NCBI GenBank assembly: GCA_032164245.1
Contig: JAVMKO010000003.1
Coordinates: forward strand, 67,030,390 to 67,094,389
DNA: 64,000 bases
Origin: Sternotherus odoratus
Taxonomy: Eukaryota; Chordata; Testudines; Kinosternidae
Direction: 5' to 3'
In this document: piece by piece, positions 36,386 through 48,870 of the stretch
How the letters are laid out: each line of letters begins with the position of its first letter
Position numbering within the stretch: position 1 is the first letter of the stretch
Translations under genes and position numbers: made by a program
The notes under the pieces: model-generated
The model's database searches: none
Told to the model about the DNA's origin: nothing
Seen by the model: the letters and a program-made list of their open reading frames with translations, nothing else

Positions 36386-36838
36386 TGTGGTAAACCCAGA
36401 ACAAACAGCTACAAAAGGGGGGTGGGAGGTGGTAACCAGTCCAAGAAGGTTAAAAGGCCCCCTCCTTACCAAATGAAGAGAGGTAACCACAGGTTAATTG
36501 GATTCAGCAGAAAAGGGCTTGCTAGAGACTCAGTTAAGATCAGCTGACTCCAATTAAGGGTTGTCTGGGACCTTTTTAAACCCTCCCCTGTTAGGAAGTG
36601 GGGTTGGAGAGAGAGAGGAGTGAGGCTGCCAGTAGGCTGGGTGCAGCAGGACAGAGAGCCTCTCCAAGAAGGGAGGCAGCATTTCCTGACCGGAAGGGGA
36701 GAAAAACCAGCCAAAGGACTGATTAAGGGAAGGAAGATCTTGCCCTTGGGCAATCTAGGAGGTCTGCCTTGCTCAAACCAGTCTCTCCAAGGCATAAAGG
36801 ACTTGAACCTGGTGAGACAGAGAGGTTACTTTGCCACA
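36386..36838 (+). mobile_element. Solo ERV LTR, family B
   Basis: It starts TGTGGTAAACCC and ends TTTGCCACA, flanked by a 4-bp duplication CTAT (36382-36385, 36839-36842). The body contains a TTTTTAAACCCTCCCC promoter-like stretch near 36574 and a GGCATAAAGG hexamer region near 36791. No internal viral sequence. Sense to FIG4, in intron 22. The family differs from 25932-26395 except for general layout. Confidence 0.85.
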
Positions 36839-36842
36839 CTAT

Positions 36843-39809
36843 TTATTTAGGCACCCAAATATGAATTTACATGCTTAACTTTAGATAACCATTTCTGAAA
36901 GCTTGCCTTCGCCTTTTGTAAGAGTCTAGAAAGACAAAACATTGGTAAATGTGGAAAAAACTATTTTCAGAAAAATAGTATGAAAAAAAAGATCATTTTA
37001 TGGCTGAATTTCCACAGAATTTTACACATTAATATATTCATGCTGTTTGTGTTGTAAAGTAAGCTAAAACAGTGTAGCAGATCACTTTTGGAATTTGGTG
37101 TAAATATAAAGTATTTCCAAAAAAGGTTGGTATGAGACATTATTTTGCCTATTTCTCTATGCCTCTTGCAAGAGCTCAAAGATTCCTGCCGAGCCTGAGG
37201 TCTTAAATTTCTGACATTCACAGGACATAATCATTATCAACTATGTCTTATCACTACTTCAAAACTCACTTTCTACTGTATATGAAAATGTCCCTAAAGT
37301 TCCATTGAGTTTGACCATATCAGACTTGCACCAAAAAGAATTTTAATTATAAGATTTATTTCATAGGACTTCACTCCTAGCCACTAAAATTGCAACATTC
37401 TACATTACATAAATATGAGTTGTATGCAGTTTTAGGCACACGTCTTAGAACACAGTTGTAAAATAATGTTCTGTGATTCCAGCTTCTGTTTTCTTGGGTT
37501 TATTGGGACAAAGTTTGCAATACTTAAATTAGATTGGTGGCTCTCACATATATGAAATAACAAATTTACACTGAATAGAAGTAGAACATAAATGCTTGAA
37601 TATGGTCTTTTTTGGAAAAACTGTTAAAATATAATTTATATTAACAAGGAAACATAACTTCTTAATAAGACTCTGTAACATTCCAGATTTAGAATTTGGC
37701 AGTTCATACTTCTTAATTCAAATGTATTATCATCTAGTAGTCAATACGAACAGCAAGTAAATATTAACTACAGTGATATGCCAGTTGTGTTTTCAAGAAT
37801 AACTAGCCATGGTTCCAGCAAATCATAATGATTTATATACTGTTTTCCTTTTAGTTCCTTGTATCTTCTTTCAAAGCTGTAACTCCTATTATATCCATAC
37901 AACTCTTGCAGTAGATGTTAGGGTTTGATTTCTACCTTAGCTGAAGTAATTACAGTATAAAAATTAGGGCTGGATTTCTGGTTACCTAGAAACTCTGAGA
38001 TTAGGCCATTTGATTTACTGATATGAGCTTTTCCCATAAGAGAGACTTTCTCTGAATTTACATATCCCTGATCTTTTTGGTATGAGACTTTATAACGTGT
38101 AAAGATTTCTCCCATTTAAAAACTGATAGTGGGAAGAAGATTTTAACATTGTGCTCTCTTTATTTCTTCATTTTCCCTGTAATTTGAATTGCAATCACAA
38201 TATATGAAAGATAAATCCCAGCAGAAACTATGCCAAATTCACTGGAATTATCATAACAGCTTTGCAATTTAGAGTTCCTAACAGGTGGTTAGAAGAGATG
38301 GGTCTTTGGTAATTAAACAATAAAGCATAGGTAATTATAGTTTTATATTAAAACAGCACACACGAAGTAGTTGTCTTAGTCAATAAAGAAATATAGACTC
38401 TTCCCTGTATGTGGATCCAGTTGCTAAGATACCAACAAAGTACTAAACAAATAAATAGCAATATCCTATAATAAAAGCATACAGTGGATGAAAATTGTAT
38501 ATAGTGTAGGAAATTTTAAATGTACCCTAATGTGAGGATATACTAAGAAAAGATGACTGGAGAGAACTGCATGATCAATGAGGAGAGAGTCATAGTAAAA
38601 TCATCTGAAATTTACAATGTGTGTGAAAATGTATCATTAAATCCAAGTGGCAGCTTTTCTTTCAAATTTATGTAAAACTTACCTAATTGTGGCTATTCCA
38701 TATCACTATTAAAATCTTACATAATTTAAAAGGGTAAATTGGCTTGTTGCTGCAGAATATCAATTTGTATGTCGAATGACCTTACCAGGCTTAGCTGTAG
38801 AGGAGACTAGGATCTGTGAGTGATGGCTCAGTTTCCCATAGAAACATTAGTCTGGATCAGGATGCGCTCTCCTGCCCCTTTCTCGCACCTGAAACACACA
38901 GTCCATCCTTTTCCCCTCTTGGTCCATACCTCCCAATGATCACCTTGCTACCTGATGCAACGTGTTCTTTCATGAGCAGCCAAATTTGGAATTATACATT
39001 TTTGAGCCATGTATATTGTATTGATTCACTAACTAGAGACAGTGGGTGGATCCCTGCACACATGGAGGCCCAGGCAACCCCAGAGGCAGTAGAAGAGGGC
39101 AAGGCCAAAGGTCTGACCCTAGACTGGCTCACAGATTGAGACCAATGTTGGACTGCTGAGCACAGCAATGTCTCCGTCCATTTGGGCCATACTGTAAAGC
39201 ATTTTATATGCTACTCTAAACAATGTAAAGAAAGTATAGAGCTGATCTGTGAATCAGGGAACCACAACTGGGTCCTTCTGAAGCTCATGCCTCACTACTG
39301 TGTCCTGTGGAAACTGGATGCAACAGAATCTAAGCCATAGTTTCTTCCACGTCCCTTTTAAAGATTATTCCCTATGTTTAATTACTTTTTGCTCAGTAGT
39401 ACAGCACTCAGTACAGTGGAGCTTTATTGATGACTGGGCCTCCTATGTGCTACTGCAATACAGGTAGCCTATATGAGGAAATTTGGATTGTCACTTTGTC
39501 ACCCTTAAACCTAGAATTTCTGCTGAGTCAGAGTGAAGCAATGGAAAAACAGCACTAGCATTGTTGAGAGCTCTTTGTTTAGAATATCTCTAGGTTCAAT
39601 AATCACTGGCACTTGTGATCTGTTACTTCCAGTATTTTAGCTGTTGATTTTTGGATTTTTTACATGTTTTATGAATTACAGCACAGGCTTTCACCTAGTA
39701 ATAAAATTGAAATTTTGTTGCAATGTTAAACTGGGTGGTTTCAGATTTGCTTTCCTACTAAACAATTAGCTTTGACAGCTAGATGTTGCTATGATTTAAT
39801 AAACTATAA
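36843..39809. other. FIG4 intron 22, nothing recognised
   Basis: AT-rich sequence with short spurious frames only. The frame at 38816-39139 shows no known domain. Confidence 0.4.
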
Positions 39810-39932
39810 GCCTGTGCGGGGGTAAGGATTACATCTGTCTGTTTGTACAACACCCAGCACAATGGGACTGAGATCTATTTTCCAGCCTCTCGGTACTCCC
39901 ACAATATAAACAATAAATATATTAATAATAAT
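39810..39932 (+). repeat. L2/MIR-like 3' tail with AATA repeats
   Basis: Contains GTACAACACCCAGCACAATGG and ends in AATAAATATATTAATAATAA, the usual 3' end of an old L2-related retroposon. Confidence 0.5.
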
Positions 39933-40426
39933 ATAAGCTTATCGGCAGCTGCTAAACTGACAGATGCCTTTTTAGTATGTGTGGAGATGAAGTAGTTGTC
40001 CAAACTTCAGATCAATGTTCCAATGAATAATGGTCCTGAGTTTATTTTTAAAGTTCTTTATAAAGCAGATATTTCAGCAGTCAGTTTTTAACAGACATCC
40101 AGAAGGCGTGAGCCAGAACATATGAAGCTGATGATTTAGAGAACTGGCACAATTCCCTTGAAATTTGTGTGCCGGATTTCTGATCACTGGGAAATATTTT
40201 CTTGCTCCTGATTAGCAGTTACAGGAGGATTTTTTTTCAAATGTTTTAGACAACTCATAAGTTATGTATACACTTCAGGAGTGTGATTCCTAGCTTGAGG
40301 AGACATACCTATACTAGCTCTAATCGGAGCTAGTGAGCTAAAAATAGAGTGTAGCCATGGCAACGAGAGCTATAGGAGGGGCTAGCTGTCCAGAATAGAT
40401 GCCAAATACAGACACACACTCTAGAT

Positions 40427-40756
40427 CAGGGGTCTACAAACTTTGAGACGAGGGCCATATTAGATTTTTGAAGTAGCTTCGAGGGCCAAAGCAACAGTGA
40501 AAAAATTAAATATATGCAAAATCCTCCCCCCTTTGCTCCTCCGGCTGCTGCGGCGCCCCCTCTTCCTCCCCCCTTTGCTCCTCTAGCCGCTGCCGCAGGG
40601 GTGCTCACCCCTCCGCACATGGGACCGTCGGTAGCAGCTTGCAAGGAGGGTGGGTGGGCAGCGGCAGCTTCTCCATGTGGCTGCTCGGCTGGAGGGCCGG
40701 ACAAATTGAAGCCGTGGGCCGGATCCAGCCCCTGGACCATAGTTTGAAGACCCCTG
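40427..40756. mobile_element. hAT non-autonomous transposon (perfect 8-bp duplication)
   Basis: Terminal inverted repeats are CAGGGGTCTACAAACTTTGA and, reverse-complemented from the right, CAGGGGTCTTCAAACTATGG. Both ends are flanked by CTCTAGAT (40419-40426, 40757-40764). The 330-bp body is GC-rich in the middle and non-coding. The perfect target duplication suggests a fairly young insertion. Confidence 0.93.
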
Positions 40757-41176
40757 CTCTAGATGTCTAATCTGTCCTGGCACTTGCACCAAAGTGGCTA
40801 CATTCTATTTGCAGCGTGCCTGCTAACTTGATTACAGCTAGCCTGGGCATGTCTCTTTGAGCTAGAAATTGAGCTCAAAGTGTTGACATGCCCTATAGTT
40901 CTATCAGACAGTTTTTCCTTAAAGTTGATCTTAAATTGTGGCTTCTAATAAATCAAGTTGCAGTCACACAAAACAATTAATGTGTAGGTTGTGGTCAAAC
41001 TGTACCTTTTGATGACAACATGTTAACCACCGATTAATCGGTTACTAAATCCAAACAGGAAATCTCACCTTTTCACAGCATAGTTTAACTTTCTTCTCTT
41101 TACTGATCAACTGTGGGATTTTGTTTTAATATTCAAGTATTTAATATTTAAATATTGCTGCTGAAAATGAACATAC

Positions 41177-41658
41177 TGTGGCAGGGTGCTGGCCAGGAGT
41201 GCCTGAGCCAGCCCTGCTGGGCCCTTTAAGAGGGAGAAAAACCCTCTGCAAACCTCCCTGCAAGAGAAGGCTAATCAGCCACCTGGGCTGCGGAAGGCTG
41301 AGCCTTATGGGTTGTACCTGGCAGCCTCCCCAGGGGGATAAAAGCCTGCCAGGCAGGAAGCCCAGTGTGGTGGTGTGGTAGAGGAGTGGTGGAGGAGTAG
41401 AGAGAAGGAGATAGAGAAGGAAGCTAGGGAAGCAGGAGGGAGGAGTAATACAGACTGTGGATCCCTGTGAGCCAGGAAGAAGGGACTTGTCTTCCTGAGC
41501 TGTAGCCTGTTTTCCCTGAGCTGTAAAGTATTGAGCTAACCTGTAGAGCTGTACATAGTAGGTGACGGGGTTTGCACTACCGGAATAAAGAGCACTGGTG
41601 AGTCACAGCAGAGTCTCCTGCCTGTTTGTGGAGTGGGGCAAGAAGGCAATCTGTTACA
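41177..41658 (+). mobile_element. Solo ERV LTR, family A copy 2 (upstream of FIG4 terminal exon)
   Basis: It starts TGTGGCAGGGTGCTGG and ends ATCTGTTACA, flanked by the 4-bp duplication ATAC (41173-41176, 41659-41662). It is the same family as 25932-26395, with the promoter-like GATAAAAG at 41337 and a full AATAAA at 41584. It is in sense orientation and ends 230 bp before FIG4 exon 23, so it could supply a promoter or an early polyadenylation site; no evidence shows that it does. Confidence 0.93.
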
Positions 41659-41888
41659 ATACAGTATACTATCTGAGTTATAGCTCTTCTCATGGTAACT
41701 AAGGATGGTTGTTAGTGCTACTGGAGCTTTAGATACAATTTGAAAATGATTTACAGTGCATTCTCTTTCAGAGTTTGTTCATTTAATCAGTTTTCTAAAC
41801 AAAATTAATTGAGGTGCTGCACTGCAGGTGATTGATGTGTAATGCTGTTAATTTTAGCTAAAGGACTGTTTGGTTTTGACTTTTACAG

Positions 41889-42066
41889 AGTACACATCTC
41901 CTCTTTTCCCCAAGACAACATTTATGAAGTCCAACCTCCTAAAGTAGATAAGAAGTCAATTGATATCTTCCATGCTCACATCCAGGCTGGCAGAGGCATC
42001 ATGCAGCCACTGGTAAAAGAAGACATCCTCATGTACAGAGAGTACATTAGAAACCGATATATGTGA
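41889..42066 (+). CDS. FIG4: FIG4 phosphoinositide 5-phosphatase, terminal exon 23 and stop
   Basis: Acceptor TTTTACAG precedes 178 coding nt that finish the split Ile codon and encode 58 residues, then TGA at 42064-42066. Recognisable blocks are [32 protein letters not shown] and the terminal [11 protein letters not shown], the conserved C-terminus of vertebrate FIG4. The seven exons together give 835 coding nt before the stop (about 278 residues) without a frameshift or internal stop, so the gene is intact over this range. Confidence 0.97.
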
Positions 42067-42330
42067 AAACAGACTGGATTCACCTGCTTAGCATTGTTGG
42101 AGTGATGGTACAAAGCAATTTAGAAAGGAAGTTCAAGTTCAGCTATTTTGTGGTGGTAAAACAACTGCAATTATTTATCAACCTGTATCTTTCTGAATGA
42201 TTTCAGTTTTGAGATATTGTTTGCTTTGCAAACATAAAAATGTGACTGAAGCTGTATTCTCTTTGGAAAAATAAGTGTCTGAAATCAGTCAAACTAATAC
42301 AACTGCAATTAAATATATAGTAATTTGAGA
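42067..42330 (+). other. FIG4: FIG4 3' untranslated region (proximal)
   Basis: Non-coding AT-rich sequence follows the stop codon directly. The extent is set here by the first plausible polyadenylation hexamer (ATTAAA, 42308-42313). A longer form could use AATAAA at 42891-42896. Confidence 0.55.
42308..42313 (+). terminator. FIG4: Candidate FIG4 polyadenylation signal ATTAAA
   Basis: ATTAAA lies 242 nt after the stop, a distance consistent with a short 3'UTR. It is followed by T-containing sequence, but no strong GU-rich element is obvious. AATAAA at 42891 is the alternative. Confidence 0.4.
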
Positions 42331-45138
42331 TAAAGTAAACATTGAGTATTTAAACTTAACATTAATTGTTACATACAATAGTAGTTTCGGGGGAAAAAAC
42401 TTACCACATTTAGCTCATGACAGAGAAAAGCTCTGTTTTCAGTCAAAAGTTCTGTCATTTGTTGAAATTGTTTGTTTCACAAAATACGTTTGTGTGTTTG
42501 TACCAAAGATGGAAAAGGTGTCACTTTGCCCCATGTATTAAACTCAAAAGTTAAATCTAAAGTAGCAAACTTCATAGCCACAATCCACCTCCAGTGTAGT
42601 TCTACTGCAGATAGTAAGCTGTACTGTAGACCAAACAAAGGTGTTCTAATGATCTAATCAGTGTGAATTTCTTTCAGGTGCCTTTGAAGGATAGTGACAT
42701 TATAATTGTTGTGACTCAGTAAACAATTTTGAGAAATGAATGCGTACTCTACTTAGAGACCAGTTTCAGACCATAAAATAGCTTCAGTCAAGGTTCAGAA
42801 AGATGGGCTCTGCCTGATGTACTGAGAGATCTCTTGGTCAACTGGATATACCAAGAATTTTCCTATCTCTGGACTGGTAAAAAGTTAGCGAATAAATAAC
42901 TTTGAGAAACGGAATACTGACTGTTCTTCTCATTCTAGGCAAGCATAACTAGAACCACAATAACTAGCTTCTGCCAGCAGACTGGTGCTCCAGATATGTG
43001 GCTGCATACTGCAAAGCCTATTCTAATGTTTACAGAGTAAGCAACTGATTTTGTAAGACAGTAAAATTGATTTATTAAACTAATTGTGTATGTCTGTGCT
43101 AGAGAACCATAAATGGGATGTACATTGTTGCACATTACGTTCTGCCTCTTGAGCTTATACAGCCAATGGGTTATGGGAGGGGAAAGGATTGGGGTACAAC
43201 AGTGTTCTCTCATTGTCTGCATCATGCAAATTATATGAAAATTGAGGTCCTGTTAGATGTCAGGAATATATCTAGGCAAAACCATTGTATCTGGTGCTTT
43301 AGCAGAGGAGTTTGTATGGGTGCGAGTGATAAAGATTTCCCATAAATCACTATTGCTACCAGATACAATTTGTTTTGATTATCTACTGTTAACTGGCTCC
43401 CACCTTGATACTCAGTAGATATGTGCCACAGTCACCACAAGTATCCCCACACAGAGCCCACAACCAGCCATTTACAAGCTCTTAAAAATTCCAACAATAA
43501 TTATTTTACCCGTTGGGCTCTTTGTGTATTCTTGAGAGCATGAGTTTGTCTTCAGCAGAGACCAGAACGAAATTTCAACTCTGATAAGAAAACACTTAGA
43601 CTGCAACTGTCAGTTTGAATTATCTCTAGAAAATATATCTGCTAAGAGTGCTTTGCAATCTTTAGTCCAACATAAACAATACTTTACAAACAGTCAAATA
43701 CCCACTGTGAAAACAACTAGAATGAAATCTTGGCCTCACTGAAGACAATACAAGCTTTGTTGTTGACTTCAGTGGTGCCAGGATTTCCGTTCTAGTGTTT
43801 TATGTTGCAAAGCGCAAGAGTAAAGAGACTTGAAAGAATATATATACGCTATCTAAGGTTATGCCTCTCTGTTCTGTACACATGTATTCAGCTTTTAATT
43901 GATAAAGATTACATTTCCATTTTAATGAGTAACGTGTTAATACAGTGCAAATAAATAATTATGGCTGTAATTTGCGTCTTTCCGTGCAGGAAATTTGCTG
44001 TTTTGTAATGCATTAATTTTATTAAATAGACAAAGTATTTTGTTTAGTAAGGTACTGTAACAGGGTAGTTTGCCCCTGGAGGCTGGGACTAGCCAACCCC
44101 GATTACAGAATGAGGTATACTTGGATTGGATCAGGTTCAAATCCTCAGATGTGCCAGAACTTTGCCATGCAAGAAATTATATACATACAGTAATATTTTT
44201 GCAAGAGAAATAGGTGAAGTGTGGAGAGGAGTGGGAGTGTGTTTTACTGGCTGTCCCTCTCTGTGGATTAAAGTGGTAGTTTTTTTCACTTCACTGTTAA
44301 TCTTCTTCTGAGAAAAGTGTTATCCTTCTTCCAGAAGACATTAAATCACTTCTCATGTGTTTGGAGAATGCACTGAGGTAACGTACCAAATTGTGCACCC
44401 TGGATAGATGGGTTCAGATTCTTTCCTGTCGCAAGAGCTGTTCTCAATCTGAAGATGAGGGGGCATAGCCATCAGAGACGTGGTTATGATTCCATTCTTG
44501 GACCAATCTACCTGGGCCCCAGCTCCAGTGTTTAAGGGCTTCTTTGGCCCCCCTCCACCATGACTTGCCCCATACTCCAGGGGTACAGAGAGGCTGGAAT
44601 AAGACCTGACTGAACTGGCTCTATACCTCCTGGACACGGCTCATGTGACATGTGGGATCTTTCCCATTCCCCTTTGTGCGACACTAGTTGACTTGGACCA
44701 AAGAGTCTGGCTGCTCATATTTGCTGTATTCTTTTCCTCTAATTCCACTGGGTTTCTCTCCATAGAAACATTTTAATATTATCCATATTTTCTTCAGAGA
44801 AAGAAACTCCCAAGCTGAACCTGTTCTTCCAAAGGCTTTAGTACATTGTGGAGTGTGACCTTTCATATGTTGGTGTCAAGTCCATTCACTTTGTATAACA
44901 ATTGATTTTTTCCTGTAAGCGTACAATACCGTTACTGGATGAAATTAATAGAGTTTAAAATTCCATTCTAAACTAAATCTCTAAAGAGCTTTGGGCTCTG
45001 TCTGCATAAAAGGCACTAGGAAAATGTAAGGGTGTTATAATTACATCACTTTATTACAGTATTCAAATCTCACAGCACAAACCACCACTAATTTCTTGAT
45101 TTATTAGAATCTGACATCTCAACTTCGCTAATGCCAAG
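42331..45138. other. Distal 3'UTR / intergenic, no gene
   Basis: AT-rich sequence with only short chance frames. AATAAA at 42891-42896 is a possible distal FIG4 polyadenylation signal. No repeat with definable ends was seen. Confidence 0.45.
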
Positions 45139-45140
45139 TA

Positions 45141-45816
45141 CAGTGAAAGCTGTGTTATCTGGCATTTTACCAACCAGAATGCTCTATAAACTAGCGTTTC
45201 TGATCTTCAATAGGGCTGCCAGGTGTCTGGACCAGAATGCCTGGTCAAAAAGGGATCCTGGAGTCACCAGGCAGCATCGCTGACCAGGCCATTAAAAGTC
45301 TGGTTGGTGCGGAGCTGGCAGCCTCTCTTCTGGCTCCACGCAGCTCCCTGGAAGTGGTGACATGTCCCTGGAGGAACGGCCATGGGAGCTCCGTGCACTA
45401 CTCCTGTCCCGACCCACCCCAAGCCCTGCTTCCACATCTCCCATTCGCTGGGAACTACAGCCAATGAGAGTTGCAGGGGTGGTGCATGTGGGCAGGGGCA
45501 TCATGTACAACCAGCTGGCTACGCTTCTGCTTAGGAGCAGCAATGACATGTCTGCGCTTGCAGGGAGCTGCATGAAGTGAGAGCTGCCTGGATCCTGCAC
45601 CCTGAAAATCCTCTGGTTTTCTGCCCCACCCCCTGCCCCTAACTCCCTCCTGCACCCAAACTCCCTCTCAGAGCCCACACTGCATGCTGCCTCCCACGCC
45701 CCAGCCCTGAGCACCCACACTCAAACTTCCTCCCTCTTAGTTAACTGGAATTTTTGACTTGCTGGTGCACACACACACTGCATTCCCCCAATATGCTGGA
45801 CAGCAAAGCTTTACTG
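45141..45816. mobile_element. TA-flanked DNA transposon with nested GC-rich insert
   Basis: The left end CAGTGAAAGCTGTGTTATC and the right end (reverse complement CAGTAAAGCTTTGCTGTCC) are inverted and flanked by TA (45139-45140, 45817-45818). Element-like sequence is interrupted from about 45209 to 45735 by GC-rich DNA beginning GGGCTGCCAGGTGTCTGG. That is followed by CCCTGCCCCTAACTCC-type C-rich sequence. The long minus-strand frame 45292-45720 lies in this insert and is not regarded as a gene. Confidence 0.8.
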
Positions 45817-46969
45817 TATATTAATCCAAACATTTTTTCTCCCTTTTACTTCAGTTGTTATATCTATTATTTCCCTGGACAGAATGGAAAAGTATACCTG
45901 CTAAATATGTCTCAAATTATTTTCTCGTTCCTTTAAAGCTCATGCTAATGATGTTCATGCAAAGAATGAGAATACAGCCTGGATTAACTATTCACAGAAC
46001 TATTAGTTATTCTGTCTCTTCTTTGACAGTGTCAGGGACACTGCAAAAACCCAGTTTGCAGGGATGACTTCATTCTAAAAAAAAAAAATGTCAATTTCAA
46101 ACTTTCATACTCTAGAGAATGAAGATGAGCTTAACAGAGGAAAAAGAACATCTGTTAAATATGAAAGATTCTAAACACGACTACTGACAGAGAAAAAGAT
46201 AGTATTTGTATTGAATTTTTTAAAAAATTAAACAGGAAGCCATCATATTGTGACAGTCTGACTCAATACAGTTTGGTCTTTAGATGAGGTAGATTTTTTT
46301 AATGATAAATTCTATTTTTAATAGAACACAATTTAAGCTTGATCTGAAGTTAAGGTTATTGTTAAAACAACTATACATAATTTTAACTAGTAAGCTTTCT
46401 TTGACAACTTTAAAAGACAGCCTTTTTCATGCATTCAGATAGTGAGCTATATGTCCCGAACTACGTGAAATAAACCAGACTTCCTGCTTGAATTTTGTTA
46501 CTGATGCCTGTGCTCTGAACATATTTTAAAACTAATTCCTATTTCTAGTCTGCCTTAATGTGACAGGATGGACTATCCCCTGGGACCCCCTGCTCGAGGC
46601 CTCATGGCCCTGCCACACCATGCCCCAGAAAAGGGCAGTGCGGAGGGACAATGGACTCTGGATGTTTTAGGCTAAGGGTTTAAAATGATCATGGTGCTAC
46701 ACTACCTCCGTTCTTTCAACCACAATCAGCTTCATGGCTACATTGTTGCTGTATGATCCTTATGGATCCCTAATAGCTAGATAGCTTGTAAATGTTAGTT
46801 GTTCCATAAGTACATAGTGTTGCATAATATTACCTAGATATAGTTAAAGGATAACGTGTCCGATCAGAAGGCTAAGAAGCTTAGATTCAAAAGATGTCTC
46901 ATCTGGCAGTATTCCCAGCTTCATATGCATATGCCAGATATTTGGTATGTTGGAGGGAAGGGCATTGTC

Positions 46970-48870
46970 CTTCCAAAGATCTGATCTCAATGTTTACCAT
47001 CCGAGCAGAGAGGCAAAACAAGCTTTGGACATTTAAGAGCAGGACGCTCTGACAGCGGTGACCAGTTCTCAGAAATTGGCTTCACCAACTCATCCAGAAA
47101 GAAGCAAGATTTAGCTTCTGTGTCAGGCACAGGATCCAAGAGAGCTCAGGATCAGAAAAGGAAGAAAAGGTCTGGATCAGTGACAGACTGTTTCCAGAGC
47201 TTTCCTGTTTCAGACAGACTCAGCTGCAAAAAATTTACTGCCCTCCTCAGTGTCAGCCTCACTACAAAGAGCCATCCAGGGGAGGAGGACTTGCAGGGAC
47301 AGAATCTCATTATGCAGCCAGGCTCAGATTCAAGCTTTCAGCACAGTTAGGAGCCGTCCCTCTATAGCTCTGATAGTAACTGATGCAGAAGAGCCTGCCC
47401 TGATGGGGAGATTTATGGATCCAATTAAGAGAACCGATGACAGTTCATTAATTAACATGCACTGTGTAGTATTACTGTTAAAGCAGTTGTTCATCAGGCG
47501 GATATCTATGGCTTCATTAACAGTTGAGACAGGTACTTGCTTCAGGACACGTCAGGCTGACTGCTTCTCCAAGAGTCAGCAAAGAACAGGAACAGTTGGA
47601 GCACTCCATTGCTGCATCCTCCTAAACCACTTGGAGTTCCCTGGAGAAGAATTTTCTGCTCTCCTTTTCAAGGAGATTATTGTCTCTGATCCTAACTGAG
47701 TCACAAATGGAGTCAGTCCAGATGAGAGATGTGGAACACAGATAATAATTTTTTCTTGGTTCTAATCAGTTCAATGCAGTCCCGCTGAATCTGCAGGCAC
47801 AGAAATGTTTCCAGCCAGATCCACAATGGGGTTTTGGCCTGAGTGGCATGCAGCTGCTTGTGTAAGGTGATCTCACTGGCCATTGCTGGCACCCAATCAG
47901 GAGTGACCAATGTATGGGGACAGACTTTCATCAAGACAGTATCAGGAGGACATTCAATTATCAGATCCAAAAGATAAGGATTAGCCAGTTATAATTACTC
48001 AGAACAAGTTACCAGTGGTGAAATATCTGATAAGGAGGAACTTGATCTGGCAGAGTCAGATTCAAAATTAAGGGATGTGCCTTCTCCAGATGAAAATGTG
48101 GGGGACATTTCAGTATTATCACCATTGGAAGATACCATTGTGTTTCATGAGTTAGTATCTCGCATATCAAGGATATTAGATATCCCTTCTGTTTTTGTGT
48201 GAAGGAATCATCAAATCCTGTCCTTGATATTTTGGGGGCAGCAGCTAGCCAACAACTTTCCTTGTTTGAGGAATTGCTTCAGCCAGCAAAGGTAGCCTAG
48301 AAAACTCCCCCAATCACTCTGCCTCTGTGTAAGAAAGCAGACTAATTTATATCTGTTCCTCCAAGAAGGGCTTGCTCGGTTTTGTATTCATCCACCTCCT
48401 AATTCATTGTTGGTTGAAGTAGCACTTCACAGATCTAAAGTTGGCCAAGGTCACACTACTCCATCGGATAAGGAAGGGAAGAGGCTGGATGTGTTAGAAA
48501 AATATTTTCATCAGATACCTTAAACATGTGCATAACCAACTATGTCATGGCTAGGTACCAATACTATCTCTGGAACAAATGTCTCTCTTCTTAATGCACT
48601 TCCACAGGAACCAAAACAAAGTTATCAAATACTATTTTGACTGACAGACATAATGTTGCTAAGCAACAGTTGACAGGTTTGACTCCTCAGTGCAGCAATA
48701 TCAATAGTTTTGGCTGTTTCACTGAGAAGACACGTGGTTAAGATCGGCAGGACTCCCTCAGACAAAAATGAGGGTCAAGAACCTTCCTTTAAAGGAGGAG
48801 GTTGGTTTTGTATTCAGACTGATGAGATACTGGAGAAGATGAAAAATGTGAGTTCTAGTGCTAGTGTCAT
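46970..48870 (+). mobile_element. DIRS-type retrotransposon relic, ORF1 region
   Basis: Sense-strand frames give a basic, serine-rich, gag-like protein (KKQDLASVSGTGSKRAQDQK near 47105). Near 48401 there is a block with LVVEVALHRSKVGQ and TTPSDKEGKRLDV, typical of ORF1 of DIRS elements. Many stops. Its continuation into the reverse transcriptase is at 49381-49850, after an intervening insert. Assignment rests on motif order recalled for the family. Confidence 0.65.

Noticed and set aside
41842..42066. 74-residue frame starting at ATG 41842
   Set aside because: The coding part from 41889 is the last FIG4 exon; the preceding residues are intron read-through before the TTTTACAG acceptor.
45292..45720. 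142-residue minus-strand frame
   Set aside because: It is inside a GC-rich nested repeat and has no recognisable domain or conserved start.
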